NCBI GenBank assembly: GCA_001304365.1
Contig: LJNA01000019.1
Span: forward strand, 1 to 13,924
Source of the DNA: Syntrophobacter sp. DG_60
GTDB taxonomy: Bacteria; Desulfobacterota; Desulfofervidia; Desulfofervidales; DG-60
Direction: 5' to 3'
Length of the DNA: 13,924 bases
Shown here: positions 6,705 to 13,899 of the stretch, piece after piece
Layout of the letters: every line of letters starts with the position of its first letter
Numbering within the stretch: position 1 is the first letter of the stretch
Translations under genes and position numbers: made by a program
The notes under the pieces: model-generated
The model's input: only the letters and a program-made list of their open reading frames with translations
Databases searched by the model: none
Told to the model about the DNA's origin: nothing

Positions 6705-7787
6705 TTGGCTATTTTTTGGACCATAGTAATCATAGGCTTACTTATATTTGTCCATGAAGGTGGGCACTTCTTAGTAGCTAGGTGGTGCGGGGTTTCTGTG
6801 AGGAAGTTTTCTTTAGGATTTGGCCCTAAGGTCATTGGAAAAAAGATTGGTGAAACAGAATATGTGGTCTCTGCTATACCCTTTGGTGGATATGTAAAAC
6901 TTTTAGGGGAATCGCCCAAAGATGAAATTACAGAACAAGAGATGCACTATGCCTTTATTCATCAACCCCTTTTCAAACGTACCTTGATTGTACTAGCAGG
7001 CCCCATAGCAAATCTATTTTTTGCCATAATAATTTTTATGTTCTTATTTATGATTTATGGATATCCACACATCCTTCCTAATATAGGTGAAGTAGCAAAG
7101 GCCTCTCCTGCTGCTTTAGCAGGTTTTAAACCGGGCGATATGATTATTTCTGTCAATGATCAAACAGTTAATACTTGGGAAGAACTAGCAACTAAAATTC
7201 AAAAGAGCAAAGGGACCTTAAATATAAAGATTAAAAGGGACAAAAAGATTTTTAGCTTAAAGGTCACCCCTAGGATGGAGAAGGTAAAAAACATATTTGG
7301 TGAGGAGACTCAGCGACCTATCATTGGAATTGTAGCCTCTGGTGAGGTAAGGATAGAGCACCTTTTACCTTGGGATGCGACTATAAAGGCCTCGATCCAA
7401 ACATTTGCCGTAACCAAGTCAACTCTAGTTTTTATAGGAAAACTGATTTCTGGGAAGCTTTCTTTAAGTTTCTTAAAAAAGAGTGTTGCAGGGCCTATTG
7501 GCATTGCCCAGCTTACCTCAAGGACAGCAGAAGCAGGTTTTGCTGTCCTTTGGTCCTTTGCTGCTCAACTTTCTATCATGTTAGGGGTTCTTAACCTATT
7601 GCCTATCCCTATTTTAGATGGAGGCCACCTGCTTTTCTATCTAATTGAGTTTATAAAAAGAAAGCCACTTAGTATAAAGACCATGGAAATTGCCCAAGGT
7701 ATTGGATTGGCGATATTAATTTCATTGATGCTTTTAGTTACATACAATGATATTATAAGGATTATGAAGAAATCGCTTCTTCCATGA
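6705..7787 (+). CDS. rseP: RseP, site-2 intramembrane zinc metalloprotease
   Basis: RseP-type proteases cut single-pass membrane proteins within the bilayer, for instance anti-sigma factors in envelope stress signalling and leftover signal peptides. The 360-residue protein has the zinc-binding HEGGH at 17-21 in the first membrane helix and the third ligand region NLLPIPILDGGH (297-308). There is one PDZ domain at about 125-190 (ASPAALAGFKPGDMIISVN), so it is the short single-PDZ form rather than the two-PDZ E. coli type. The start codon is TTG at 6705, supported by GGAGG at 6694-6698 in the end of dxr, six bases ahead. The first membrane helix needs this start to hold the active site. It overlaps tsaB by four bases (ATGA). 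No anti-sigma factor is visible in the window, so its target is unknown. Confidence 0.95.
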   Translation: MAIFWTIVIIGLLIFVHEGGHFLVARWCGVSVRKFSLGFGPKVIGKKIGETEYVVSAIPFGGYVKLLGESPKDEITEQEMHYAFIHQPLFKRTLIVLAGPIANLFFAIIIFMFLFMIYGYPHILPNIGEVAKASPAALAGFKPGDMIISVNDQTVNTWEELATKIQKSKGTLNIKIKRDKKIFSLKVTPRMEKVKNIFGEETQRPIIGIVASGEVRIEHLLPWDATIKASIQTFAVTKSTLVFIGKLISGKLSLSFLKKSVAGPIGIAQLTSRTAEAGFAVLWSFAAQLSIMLGVLNLLPIPILDGGHLLFYLIEFIKRKPLSIKTMEIAQGIGLAILISLMLLVTYNDIIRIMKKSLLP

Positions 7788-8503
7788 ATATTTTAGCTAT
7801 AGATACCTCAACCATGCTAGGCACAGTTGCCTTGGTGGCCAATGGAAAATTATTAGGACAAATCGATTTGGACCTGCCTATCACCCATACAAAAAGAATC
7901 CTTAAAGGCATCGATAACTTGTTAAAATTGACAGGCATTAATTTATCAAAAATAGATGCCTTCGCTATTACAAAAGGCCCAGGTAGTTTTACAGGCATCC
8001 GCATTGGTATAGTTACTGTAAAGGGATTGGCCTATGCCCTAAATAAACCTCTAGTATCAGTAGTTACATTAGATGCATTGGCACGGAATTTCTTATTTGC
8101 CCCTTATCTCATCTGCCCCATGATAGATGCTAAAAAAGAGGAGGTATTTTCTGCTTTATATGTATCAAGGCAAGGGAAAATAGAAAAGATTTACCCTTGT
8201 TGCAGTATAAAACCTATAAATTTGATAAAAAAGATTAAAAGAAAAACTATATTTGCAGGTACAGGCGCTGTAGTTTATAAAACATTGATAGAAAAGAACA
8301 TGAAAGATTTAGCTATTTTTCCACCCTGCCACCTAAATCGTATTCAGGGAGAGGTAATTGCCCATTTGGCCTTAGAGCAAATCATACTAGGTAAAATAGA
8401 TGACAGCCTGCATTTGGCCCCATTTTACATAAGGCCATCGGATGCAGAATTGAGAACAAACCTGCAAGATATTAGGATACACGATACAAGATACGTGATA
8501 TAA
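7784..8503 (+). CDS. tsaB: TsaB, tRNA threonylcarbamoyladenosine biosynthesis factor
   Basis: TsaB is the dimerisation partner of TsaD in making N6-threonylcarbamoyladenosine at position 37 of ANN-decoding tRNAs. The 239-residue protein shows the ASKHA-fold start ILAIDTSTMLGTVALV, THTKRIL, and the diagnostic ITKGPGSFTGIRIGI (62-76). It continues through FYIRPSDAEL (about 213-222), which is normally the C-terminal end of the family. The last 15 or so residues (from LRTNLQ on) are encoded by sequence that turns into ATACACGATACAAGATACG word repeats. They look like an accidental extension created by the adjacent repeat region. The start overlaps the rseP stop. It seems to be the last gene of this transcript. 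Confidence 0.94.
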   Translation: MNILAIDTSTMLGTVALVANGKLLGQIDLDLPITHTKRILKGIDNLLKLTGINLSKIDAFAITKGPGSFTGIRIGIVTVKGLAYALNKPLVSVVTLDALARNFLFAPYLICPMIDAKKEEVFSALYVSRQGKIEKIYPCCSIKPINLIKKIKRKTIFAGTGAVVYKTLIEKNMKDLAIFPPCHLNRIQGEVIAHLALEQIILGKIDDSLHLAPFYIRPSDAELRTNLQDIRIHDTRYVI

Positions 8504-8563
8504 AAAATGACAAATGACAAAGCTCAAATGTCAAACAAAGCCCAAAATCCAAATGACAAAAGT
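8471..8563. repeat. Short-word repeats at the tsaB 3' end (left outer arm)
   Basis: From about 8475 the sequence is made of degenerate words: GATACACGATACAAGATACG inside the tsaB 3' end, then AATGACAAATGACAAAG, CTCAAATGTCAAAC and AAAGCCCAAAATCCAAATG. The last part (8537-8555) returns in inverted orientation at 8768-8793, making this the left outer arm of a nested palindrome. It has no coding character: the frame through it is short and made of the repeated words. Confidence 0.7.
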
Positions 8564-8594
8564 ATAGTATCTTGCAAAGATAACTGCACTATGC

Positions 8595-8711
8595 CATTGC
8601 GAGGTTGCCGAAGGCAACCGAAGCAATCTGGTTTGTTCGGGGCAGCTCTACAATCTCTGATAACAATTCTTCGGATATCAAAACTGAGATTGCTTCGCTG
8701 CGCTCGCAATG
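8595..8711. mobile_element. MITE-like palindromic element
   Basis: A 117-base element has matching inverted ends. The left arm is CATTGCGAG (8595-8603) ... CGAAGCAATCT (8619-8629). The right arm is AGATTGCTTCG (8687-8697) ... CTCGCAATG (8703-8711). The left arm contains a smaller hairpin, GGTTGCC-GAA-GGCAACC (603-619 of the 8 kb block, i.e. 8603-8619). The right arm has only CTGCG at that place. The end motif resembles a dispersed non-autonomous repeat seen in many unrelated bacterial genomes, often mistranslated as peptides containing LLRCARNDG; that similarity is from memory. No transposase is encoded and no clear target duplication is visible. It separates the tsaB transcript from the ilv promoter. 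Confidence 0.75.
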
Positions 8712-8754
8712 ACGGAAAGAATTTATATAATGAATTATGCGTTTAACTATAATC

Positions 8755-8793
8755 TTTTAGCATTTAGCATTTGGATTTTGACATTTGGGCTTT
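8755..8793. repeat. Right outer arm of the nested palindrome
   Basis: Read in reverse complement, this stretch gives AAAGCCCAAATGTCAAAATC then CAAATGCTAAATGCTAAAA, the same words as 8537-8562 with a few insertions. Perfect pairing blocks are 8537-8546 with 8784-8793 and 8546-8555 with 8768-8777. Together the arms enclose the MITE-like element, so the whole gap 8507-8793 could fold back on itself. Confidence 0.65.
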
Positions 8794-8842
8794 ATTCTAT
8801 GTCAACAAGGAACCATTTTATAGATAGTATAGGGATAGAACC

Positions 8843-8871
8843 TTGACATACATATTTTATCTGCCTATAAA
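8843..8871 (+). promoter_or_regulatory. Sigma70-type promoter of the ilv operon
   Basis: TTGACA (8843-8848), a perfect -35, is followed after exactly 17 bases by TATAAA (8866-8871), one mismatch from the -10 consensus. Transcription would begin near 8878, leaving a short leader with AAGGAGG at 8885-8891 and the ATG at 8897. It is the best promoter in the window. The leader is too short for a classical attenuator. Confidence 0.7.
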
Positions 8872-8896
8872 ACTTTTTTTATCTAAGGAGGTAAGG

Positions 8897-9136
8897 ATGG
8901 AAGAAAGGGATGAGGCCCTGATTAATGAGCTTATTAATCGTGATCAAATCTTACGTAAATACTGGGAAGAGCATCTAGAATTAGAAAAAAGGGTAGAAGA
9001 GTATAATAAACGTCTTTATTTAACGCCAGAAGAAGAATTAGAAAAAAAGCGGCTTAAAAAAAAGAAGTTAGCAGGTAAGGATAAGATTGAGGCCATTTTG
9101 GCAAAATATAGGAAAGAAATAATAGGAAAGAAATAA
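8897..9136 (+). CDS. Small DUF465/YdcH-like protein
   Basis: This 79-residue, highly charged, helical protein resembles the DUF465 (YdcH) family. After [20 protein letters not shown] comes [20 protein letters not shown] and then DKIEAIL, the typical helix-turn-helix hairpin ending in the LKKxKLxxKD motif. DUF465 proteins are small predicted coiled-coil proteins without an established function. A longer frame starts at TTG 8843, but that TTG is part of the -35 box and lies upstream of the expected transcription start. AAGGAGG at 8885-8891, five bases before the ATG at 8897, fixes the start. It is the first gene after the promoter, one base before ilvB, so it is co-transcribed with the ilv genes. 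Whether it acts in branched-chain amino acid synthesis is unknown. Confidence 0.85.
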   Translation: MEERDEALINELINRDQILRKYWEEHLELEKRVEEYNKRLYLTPEEELEKKRLKKKKLAGKDKIEAILAKYRKEIIGKK

Positions 9137-9137
9137 A

Positions 9138-10829
9138 ATGAAGCTTACAGGGGCTCAGATAGTTATTCAGAGTTTAATAAAAGAGGGAGTAGACAACATT
9201 TTTGGTCTCCCTGGTGGTGCAATTATTGATGTCTATGATGCACTTTATGATTCACCTATAAGGCATATATTAGTCCGCCACGAACAAGGCGCTATTCATG
9301 CAGCAGATGGCTATGCTAGGGCAACAGGCAAAGTAGGGGTTGCTATGGTGACCTCTGGGCCTGGGGCTACTAATACTGTAACGGGCATTGCTACTGCCTA
9401 CATGGATTCTATCCCCATTTTAGTATTTACAGGACAGGTACCCACAAAATTGATTGGTAATGATGCCTTCCAGGAGGCAGATATTGTAGGCATTATTCGT
9501 CCTTGCACTAAGCACAATTATTTGGTTAAGGATGTAGATGCATTGGCTAGGACTATAAAAGAGGCATTCTATATTGCACGCTCTGGCCGTCCAGGCCCTG
9601 TCTTAATTGATTTACCTAAGGATGTGCAACAGGCAAAGGCAGAGTTTGAATACCCAAAAGAGGTGGATCTCCCTGGGTATAAGCCAAAATATAAGGCCCA
9701 TATTGGACAGGTTAACAGAGCTGCTCAATTGATTGCCAATGCCAGAAGGCCTATGGTTTATGCAGGAGGTGGGGTTATTTATTCTAAAGGGGCACATGAG
9801 GCACTAAAGAGACTGGCTGAGGGCTTTTTTATGCCTGTAACCAATACACTTATGGGATTGGGGGGATTCCCGGGGACCCATCCTTTATGGTTAGGGATGT
9901 TAGGGATGCATGGTACTTACCGAGCAAACATGGCTGTTGTTCACTGTGATGTGTTAATTGGGGTAGGTGCAAGGTTTGATGACAGAGTAACAGGAAAACT
10001 AGAAGAATTTGCCCCTGATGCAAAGATTGTCCACATTGATATTGATCCTGCCTCTATCAGTAAAAATGTAATAGTAGATGTCCCTATTGTTGGGGATTGT
10101 AAAGATGCCCTTATGAAATTGAATCAGGCACTCTCAGAGATTCATGTTAATTGGAAGGATAAGCACAAGGCCTGGTTAGAACAGGTTGAGGAGTGGAGAA
10201 AGACTCATACTTTACATTATCAACAACCATCCGATGGTTCCCTTAAACCCCAATATGTAGTAGAAAAAATCTATGAATTGACCAAGGGGAAGGCCATTAT
10301 TTCCACAGAGGTAGGGCAAAATCAGATGTGGACAGCCCAATACTATAAGTTTGACGAACCTAGGACCTTCCTTACCTCTGGGGGATTGGGGACAATGGGT
10401 TATGGTTTTCCTGCGGCCATAGGGGCGCAGGCAGCCTTTCCGGATAGGCTAGTGATAGATATAGCTGGAGATGGCAGCATCCAGATGAATATACAAGAAT
10501 TGGCTACGGCTGTGGGGTATAGATTGCCAGTTAAGGTAGCAATTTTGAATAATGGCTACCTAGGTATGGTGCGTCAGTGGCAACAATTGTTTTATAGGGG
10601 TCGTTATTCCCAGACGTCCTTAGAGTGCTCACCAGATTTTGTAAGAGTGGCTGAGGCATATGGTGCTGTAGGTTTAAGGGCCACCAAACCACAGGAGGTG
10701 GAAAAAACCATTAAGAAAGCATTAAATACAAATGCCCCGGTTTTCATAGACTTTGTAGTAGAGAGGGAGGAAAATGTTTATCCTATGGTGCCAGCAGGTG
10801 CACCACTTTCAAACATGCTTTTGGTATAA
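9138..10829 (+). CDS. ilvB: IlvB, acetolactate synthase catalytic (large) subunit
   Basis: This thiamine-diphosphate and FAD enzyme joins two pyruvates to acetolactate (valine/leucine route), or pyruvate and 2-oxobutyrate to acetohydroxybutyrate (isoleucine route). The 563-residue protein is full length. The N-terminal pyrimidine-binding domain has GLPGGAIID and [17 protein letters not shown], with the catalytic glutamate at residue 49. The central FAD domain includes [13 protein letters not shown]. The C-terminal domain has the ThDP motif [20 protein letters not shown] beginning at residue 444 and ending in NN at 471-472. The GFPAAIGAQ and [11 protein letters not shown] end segments are also typical of biosynthetic enzymes. 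ilvN follows after three bases, supporting the regulated biosynthetic holoenzyme rather than a catabolic enzyme. Confidence 0.97.
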   Translation: MKLTGAQIVIQSLIKEGVDNIFGLPGGAIIDVYDALYDSPIRHILVRHEQGAIHAADGYARATGKVGVAMVTSGPGATNTVTGIATAYMDSIPILVFTGQVPTKLIGNDAFQEADIVGIIRPCTKHNYLVKDVDALARTIKEAFYIARSGRPGPVLIDLPKDVQQAKAEFEYPKEVDLPGYKPKYKAHIGQVNRAAQLIANARRPMVYAGGGVIYSKGAHEALKRLAEGFFMPVTNTLMGLGGFPGTHPLWLGMLGMHGTYRANMAVVHCDVLIGVGARFDDRVTGKLEEFAPDAKIVHIDIDPASISKNVIVDVPIVGDCKDALMKLNQALSEIHVNWKDKHKAWLEQVEEWRKTHTLHYQQPSDGSLKPQYVVEKIYELTKGKAIISTEVGQNQMWTAQYYKFDEPRTFLTSGGLGTMGYGFPAAIGAQAAFPDRLVIDIAGDGSIQMNIQELATAVGYRLPVKVAILNNGYLGMVRQWQQLFYRGRYSQTSLECSPDFVRVAEAYGAVGLRATKPQEVEKTIKKALNTNAPVFIDFVVEREENVYPMVPAGAPLSNMLLV

Positions 10830-10832
10830 AAG

Positions 10833-11336
10833 ATGAGACACACTATTTCACTACTAGTAGAAAACATACCAGGTGTGCTTTCAAGGGTAGCAGGGCTTTT
10901 TAGTGGTAGAGGCTTTAATATTGAGAGCCTCTGTGTAGCCGAGACCATTGACCCTCAAATTTCCCGCATTACTCTGGTAACCAGTGGGGATGAACAGATT
11001 ATTGAACAAATAAAAAAACAACTAAATAAATTAATTAATATTATTAAGGTAATTGATTTATCAGAGATAGAGTCAGTAGAGAGAGAGATGGCCTTGATTA
11101 AGGTGAAGGCCACCCCAGAACATAGGGCTGAAATTCTGCGTGTTGTAGATATATTTCGTGGTAAAGTAGTAGATGTAAGTCCCAATTATTATACAGTGGA
11201 GATTACAGGGGATGCAAATAAACTCCAGGCATTTGTTGAACTACTAAGGCATTTTAAGATAAAAGAGATTGCCCGAACCGGAACAGTGGCCCTGCCCAGG
11301 GCAAAGAAGGGATTTAGGGAAAAAGAGGAGGGATAA
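10833..11336 (+). CDS. ilvN: IlvN/IlvH, acetolactate synthase regulatory (small) subunit
   Basis: The small subunit activates the large subunit and gives feedback inhibition by valine. The 167-residue protein opens with [20 protein letters not shown], followed by [16 protein letters not shown], the ACT domain (about residues 2-76) that binds the effector. The C-terminal half (about 84-158) is the ALS small-subunit C domain, with [21 protein letters not shown] and a TGTVALPR end. Length is normal. The stop TAA overlaps the ilvC ATG by one base (TAATG), so the two are coupled. The symbol ilvN or ilvH is a matter of convention here. Confidence 0.96.
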   Translation: MRHTISLLVENIPGVLSRVAGLFSGRGFNIESLCVAETIDPQISRITLVTSGDEQIIEQIKKQLNKLINIIKVIDLSEIESVEREMALIKVKATPEHRAEILRVVDIFRGKVVDVSPNYYTVEITGDANKLQAFVELLRHFKIKEIARTGTVALPRAKKGFREKEEG

Positions 11337-12325
11337 TGAAGATCTACTATGATTCAGAAACAAGCTTTGATGCCTTAAAGGATAAGACCATTGCTATAAT
11401 TGGTTATGGCAGTCAAGGACATGCCCATGCCTTAAATTTAAGGGATAGTGGTTTAAATGTAATTGTTGGGCAAAGACCAGGTGGCCCAAATTACAGACTG
11501 GCTATAGAACACGGATTTAAACCTGTCTCTGCTGCTGAGGCTTCAGAGGCAGGGGATCTAATTGCTATTTTGACGCAAGACCATATTCAACCTGCTATTT
11601 ATAATGAATCTATCAAGCCCCACTTGAAAGAGGGTAGGGCTATCCTTTTTGCCCATGGATTTAACCTCCATTACCATCAAATTGTTCCTCCTCCATCTAT
11701 AGATGTAATTATGGTAGCCCCTAAGGGGCCTGGGCACCTAGTAAGGAGGATGCATGAAAAGGGCGCTGGTGTGCCAGCACTTGTGGCAGTGGGGCAAGAT
11801 GCCTCAGGAAATGCATGGTCTAAGGCTTTGGCCTATGCTAAAGGAATTGGAGCTACTAGGGCAGGTGTGCTAGAAACTACATTTAAAGAAGAGACGGAGA
11901 CAGACCTATTTGGAGAACAGGTAGTCCTGTGTGGTGGGGTAACAGCGCTTATGAAAGCAGCCTTTGAGACACTGGTGGAGGCAGGCTATCAATCAGAAAT
12001 TGCCTATTTTGAGTGCATACATGAGTTAAAATTGATTGTTGACCTGATTTATGAAGGTGGCTTTCAGCACATGCGCTATTCTGTCAGTGATACTGCAGAA
12101 TATGGCGATATGACAAGGGGCAAGAGGGTGATAAATGAGGATGTGAAAAGGAGGATGAAGGAGATATTGACTGAGGTACAGTGCGGTGAGTTTGCTAGGG
12201 AGTGGATATTAGAGAATCGGGCGGGTCGTCCTGTGTACAATGCTCTAAAGAAAAAAGAAACCTCTCATTTGGCAGAGGAGGTTGGTGCACGCTTGAGAAA
12301 AATGATGCCGTGGCTGAAAAAATAG
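11336..12325 (+). CDS. ilvC: IlvC, ketol-acid reductoisomerase (class I)
   Basis: KARI isomerises and reduces acetolactate to 2,3-dihydroxyisovalerate with a nicotinamide cofactor and magnesium. At 329 residues it is the short class I form. The Rossmann motif is [17 protein letters not shown] (23-39). The catalytic and metal residues are all present: H107, K130, D190 and E194 in TDLFGEQ, E226 and E230 in ECIHE. The loop that usually binds the 2'-phosphate of NADPH reads [16 protein letters not shown] (45-60) and lacks the serines common there, so the cofactor preference is uncertain (see findings). The stop codon TAG runs into an inverted repeat that fills the gap to psd. Confidence 0.97.
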   Translation: MKIYYDSETSFDALKDKTIAIIGYGSQGHAHALNLRDSGLNVIVGQRPGGPNYRLAIEHGFKPVSAAEASEAGDLIAILTQDHIQPAIYNESIKPHLKEGRAILFAHGFNLHYHQIVPPPSIDVIMVAPKGPGHLVRRMHEKGAGVPALVAVGQDASGNAWSKALAYAKGIGATRAGVLETTFKEETETDLFGEQVVLCGGVTALMKAAFETLVEAGYQSEIAYFECIHELKLIVDLIYEGGFQHMRYSVSDTAEYGDMTRGKRVINEDVKRRMKEILTEVQCGEFAREWILENRAGRPVYNALKKKETSHLAEEVGARLRKMMPWLKK

Positions 12326-12399
12326 TTTCTTGAGTTTACACGGTTTGTTGAGTTTATTGGGTTTAAACTCAACGAACTCAAGAAACCCAAGAAACTCAA
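12325..12399. repeat. Inverted short-word repeat after ilvC
   Basis: GTTTCTTGAGTT (12325-12336) pairs with AACTCAAGAAAC (12375-12386), and GTTGAGTTTA (12347-12356) pairs with TAAACTCAAC (12364-12373), leaving a 7-base loop and a 10-base bulge on the left side. The word TTGAGTTT occurs twice forward (12330, 12348) and returns inverted at 12365, with a near copy at 12375 and another copy at 12392. The repeat starts on the ilvC stop codon. No T tract follows, so a simple terminator is unlikely, but the hairpin would be stable in RNA and could lower psd-pssA expression or protect the ilv mRNA. Confidence 0.7.
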
Positions 12400-12423
12400 T
12401 TAACAATTTAACTGCAGGGGAAA

Positions 12424-13041
12424 ATGAACCGAGCAGGTTGGTTATTCATCGCTCCTAATCTTCTATTATCTGGATTGGCTGTAGGTTATCACTTTTATCA
12501 ATGGGCCATTTTCTTCGGTATGTTTGGACTGTTTATGGCAGTTTTTTTTCGAGACCCTAAAAGGACCATTCCGGAAGATAAAAGCTGTATTCTTTCTCCT
12601 GCTGATGGAAAGGTAGTCTTTCAAAGGGAGGCATATGAGCCAATTTCTAAGAGAAAAATGCAAAAAATTAGCATCTTTATGTCCTTATGGGATGTCCATG
12701 TAAATCGTGCCCCGATAGCAGGGAGGGTTGGAGAGATAAGCTATAAAAAAGGGCGTTTCTTACCTGCATTTAAGGAAAAGGCCTCTTCTGAAAATGAGGC
12801 AAATTTTATATCATTTGAGACAGAAGGATTTTCATATGTATTGGTCCAAATTGCAGGCATCCTGGCTAGGAGGATTATTTGCTATCTAAAATTAAGCGAT
12901 GAGGTAAGTTTGGGACAACGTATTGGTTTAATCTGTTTTGGCTCTCGGGTTGATTTGTATTTGCCAGTTGATATAAAGTTAAAACCCTTATTAGGGAAGA
13001 AGGTAAAAGCAGGAGAAACCATCTTTGGATATTTGGCATGA
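12424..13041 (+). CDS. psd: Psd, phosphatidylserine decarboxylase (short, archaeal-type form)
   Basis: Psd converts phosphatidylserine to phosphatidylethanolamine. It is made as a proenzyme that cuts itself at a Gly-Ser bond to create a pyruvoyl cofactor. This 205-residue form has a hydrophobic N-terminal hairpin (about residues 5-42), FFRDPKRTIP, LSPADGKVV (57-65), the family segment IFMSLWDVHVNRAPIAG (84-100) and CFGSRVDLYLP (171-181). The predicted cut is between G173 and S174. The FGSRVD site and small size match the short PSD type common in archaea and in many anaerobic bacteria, not the long E. coli type with LGST. The start has AGGGG upstream. The stop overlaps the pssA ATG (ATGA), so substrate-maker and substrate-user are co-translated. 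Confidence 0.94.
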   Translation: MNRAGWLFIAPNLLLSGLAVGYHFYQWAIFFGMFGLFMAVFFRDPKRTIPEDKSCILSPADGKVVFQREAYEPISKRKMQKISIFMSLWDVHVNRAPIAGRVGEISYKKGRFLPAFKEKASSENEANFISFETEGFSYVLVQIAGILARRIICYLKLSDEVSLGQRIGLICFGSRVDLYLPVDIKLKPLLGKKVKAGETIFGYLA

Positions 13042-13784
13042 GAAAAAATAAAAAACACGGTGTATATATTTTGCCAAACTTGCTTACCACACTCAGCCTA
13101 TTTGCCGGATTTTATGGGATTATTGAGGTTATAAGTGGGCACCCCGAAAAGACTATAATAGCTATTCTTATTGCTGCCTTTATAGATGGGCTGGATGGCT
13201 GCATGGCTAGGTTGACCAAGACCGTAACAGTATTTGGCGCAGAATACGATTCTTTATCCGATTTAGTGGTCTTTGGATTGGCACCTGCTATCCTTATCCT
13301 TACATATACCCTTAAACCTTTAGGAAGGCTTGGTTTTTTAGCAGCTTTTTTATATGTGGCTTGCGGTGCCTTAAGATTGGCTAGATTCAATACACAACTT
13401 AAGAAGGTAAGCTTAAATTACTTTGTTGGACTTCCTATACCAGCAGCAGCCATTTCTATTGTTTTGACTATAAGCATTTGTAAACAATGGCAATTTAGCA
13501 CAAATATAACACAGTTTCTTATTTTAGGCTTTACCTATTTACTTTCATTTTTAATGGTTAGCAATATCCGTTACTATAGTTTTAAAGACCTACAGTGGGT
13601 AAAACACAGACCATTTCAAAACTTGGTCTTATTTGTTTTATTGATGGTAGTCATTATGGCCCATCCATTTTTGATGCTATGGAGTTTTTCTATAGTATAT
13701 TTGGTTTCTGGCCCTATTTCCCTATTTTTTCATAGACGCACTGAGACCCAGGCAAAGCTAAAAAGTAACAGGATTCAGGATTAA
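13038..13784 (+). CDS. pssA: PssA, CDP-diacylglycerol-serine O-phosphatidyltransferase
   Basis: PssA makes phosphatidylserine from CDP-diacylglycerol (the CdsA product) and serine; Psd then decarboxylates it. The 248-residue membrane protein carries the complete CDP-alcohol phosphatidyltransferase motif: D53-G54, A57-R58, then G67, D71 and D75 within DGCMARLTKTVTVFGAEYDS and the following LSD. The N-terminal ILPNLLTTLSLFAGFYGI and GALRLARFN are typical of the type II PssA subfamily. About six to eight membrane segments are visible. The last residues (LKSNRIQD) are encoded where GGATTCAGGATTAAGGAT word repeats begin, so the C-terminal tail may be a repeat-derived extension. It overlaps psd by four bases. 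Confidence 0.94.
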   Translation: MRKNKKHGVYILPNLLTTLSLFAGFYGIIEVISGHPEKTIIAILIAAFIDGLDGCMARLTKTVTVFGAEYDSLSDLVVFGLAPAILILTYTLKPLGRLGFLAAFLYVACGALRLARFNTQLKKVSLNYFVGLPIPAAAISIVLTISICKQWQFSTNITQFLILGFTYLLSFLMVSNIRYYSFKDLQWVKHRPFQNLVLFVLLMVVIMAHPFLMLWSFSIVYLVSGPISLFFHRRTETQAKLKSNRIQD

Positions 13785-13838
13785 GGATAGAGCAAAACTT
13801 GATCAAATTGGAAGGATATCCGAACACATTTCGGATAT
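13769..13838. repeat. Word repeat and hairpin after pssA
   Basis: GGATTCAGGATTAAGGATAG repeats an AGGATT word three times across the pssA stop codon. Further on, ATATCCGAA (13816-13824) pairs with TTCGGATAT (13830-13838) over a 5-base loop, a perfect 9-bp stem. It has no T tract after it. It may act as a 3' stabilising hairpin or be another dispersed repeat; TTCGGATAT also occurs once at 8670-8678 inside the MITE-like element. Confidence 0.5.
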
Positions 13839-13899
13839 GAACGAGTAAACCGGCATCATTTTATTCGAACAACATAGAATATTAGAAAGGTAGAATTAT

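Noticed and set aside
8507..8746. 79-residue plus-strand frame, with a 61-residue frame on the other strand at 8524-8709
   Set aside because: Both lie entirely in the repeat words and the MITE-like element. The LLRCARNDG stretch is a known mark of translated repeat sequence; there is no Shine-Dalgarno and no protein family character.
8800..8896. T-box, riboswitch or leader-peptide attenuator before the ilv operon
   Set aside because: The predicted start near 8878 leaves only about 20 bases of leader, and no short peptide frame with Leu/Val/Ile codon runs or T-box bulge sequence is visible.
12325..12399. CRISPR-like repeat array after ilvC
   Set aside because: The word TTGAGTTT is only 8 bases, irregularly spaced and present in both orientations; there are no uniform spacers and no cas genes.
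13112..13390. 92-residue minus-strand frame opposite pssA
   Set aside because: It is antisense to the complete CDP-alcohol phosphatidyltransferase motif of pssA and has no ribosome binding site of its own.
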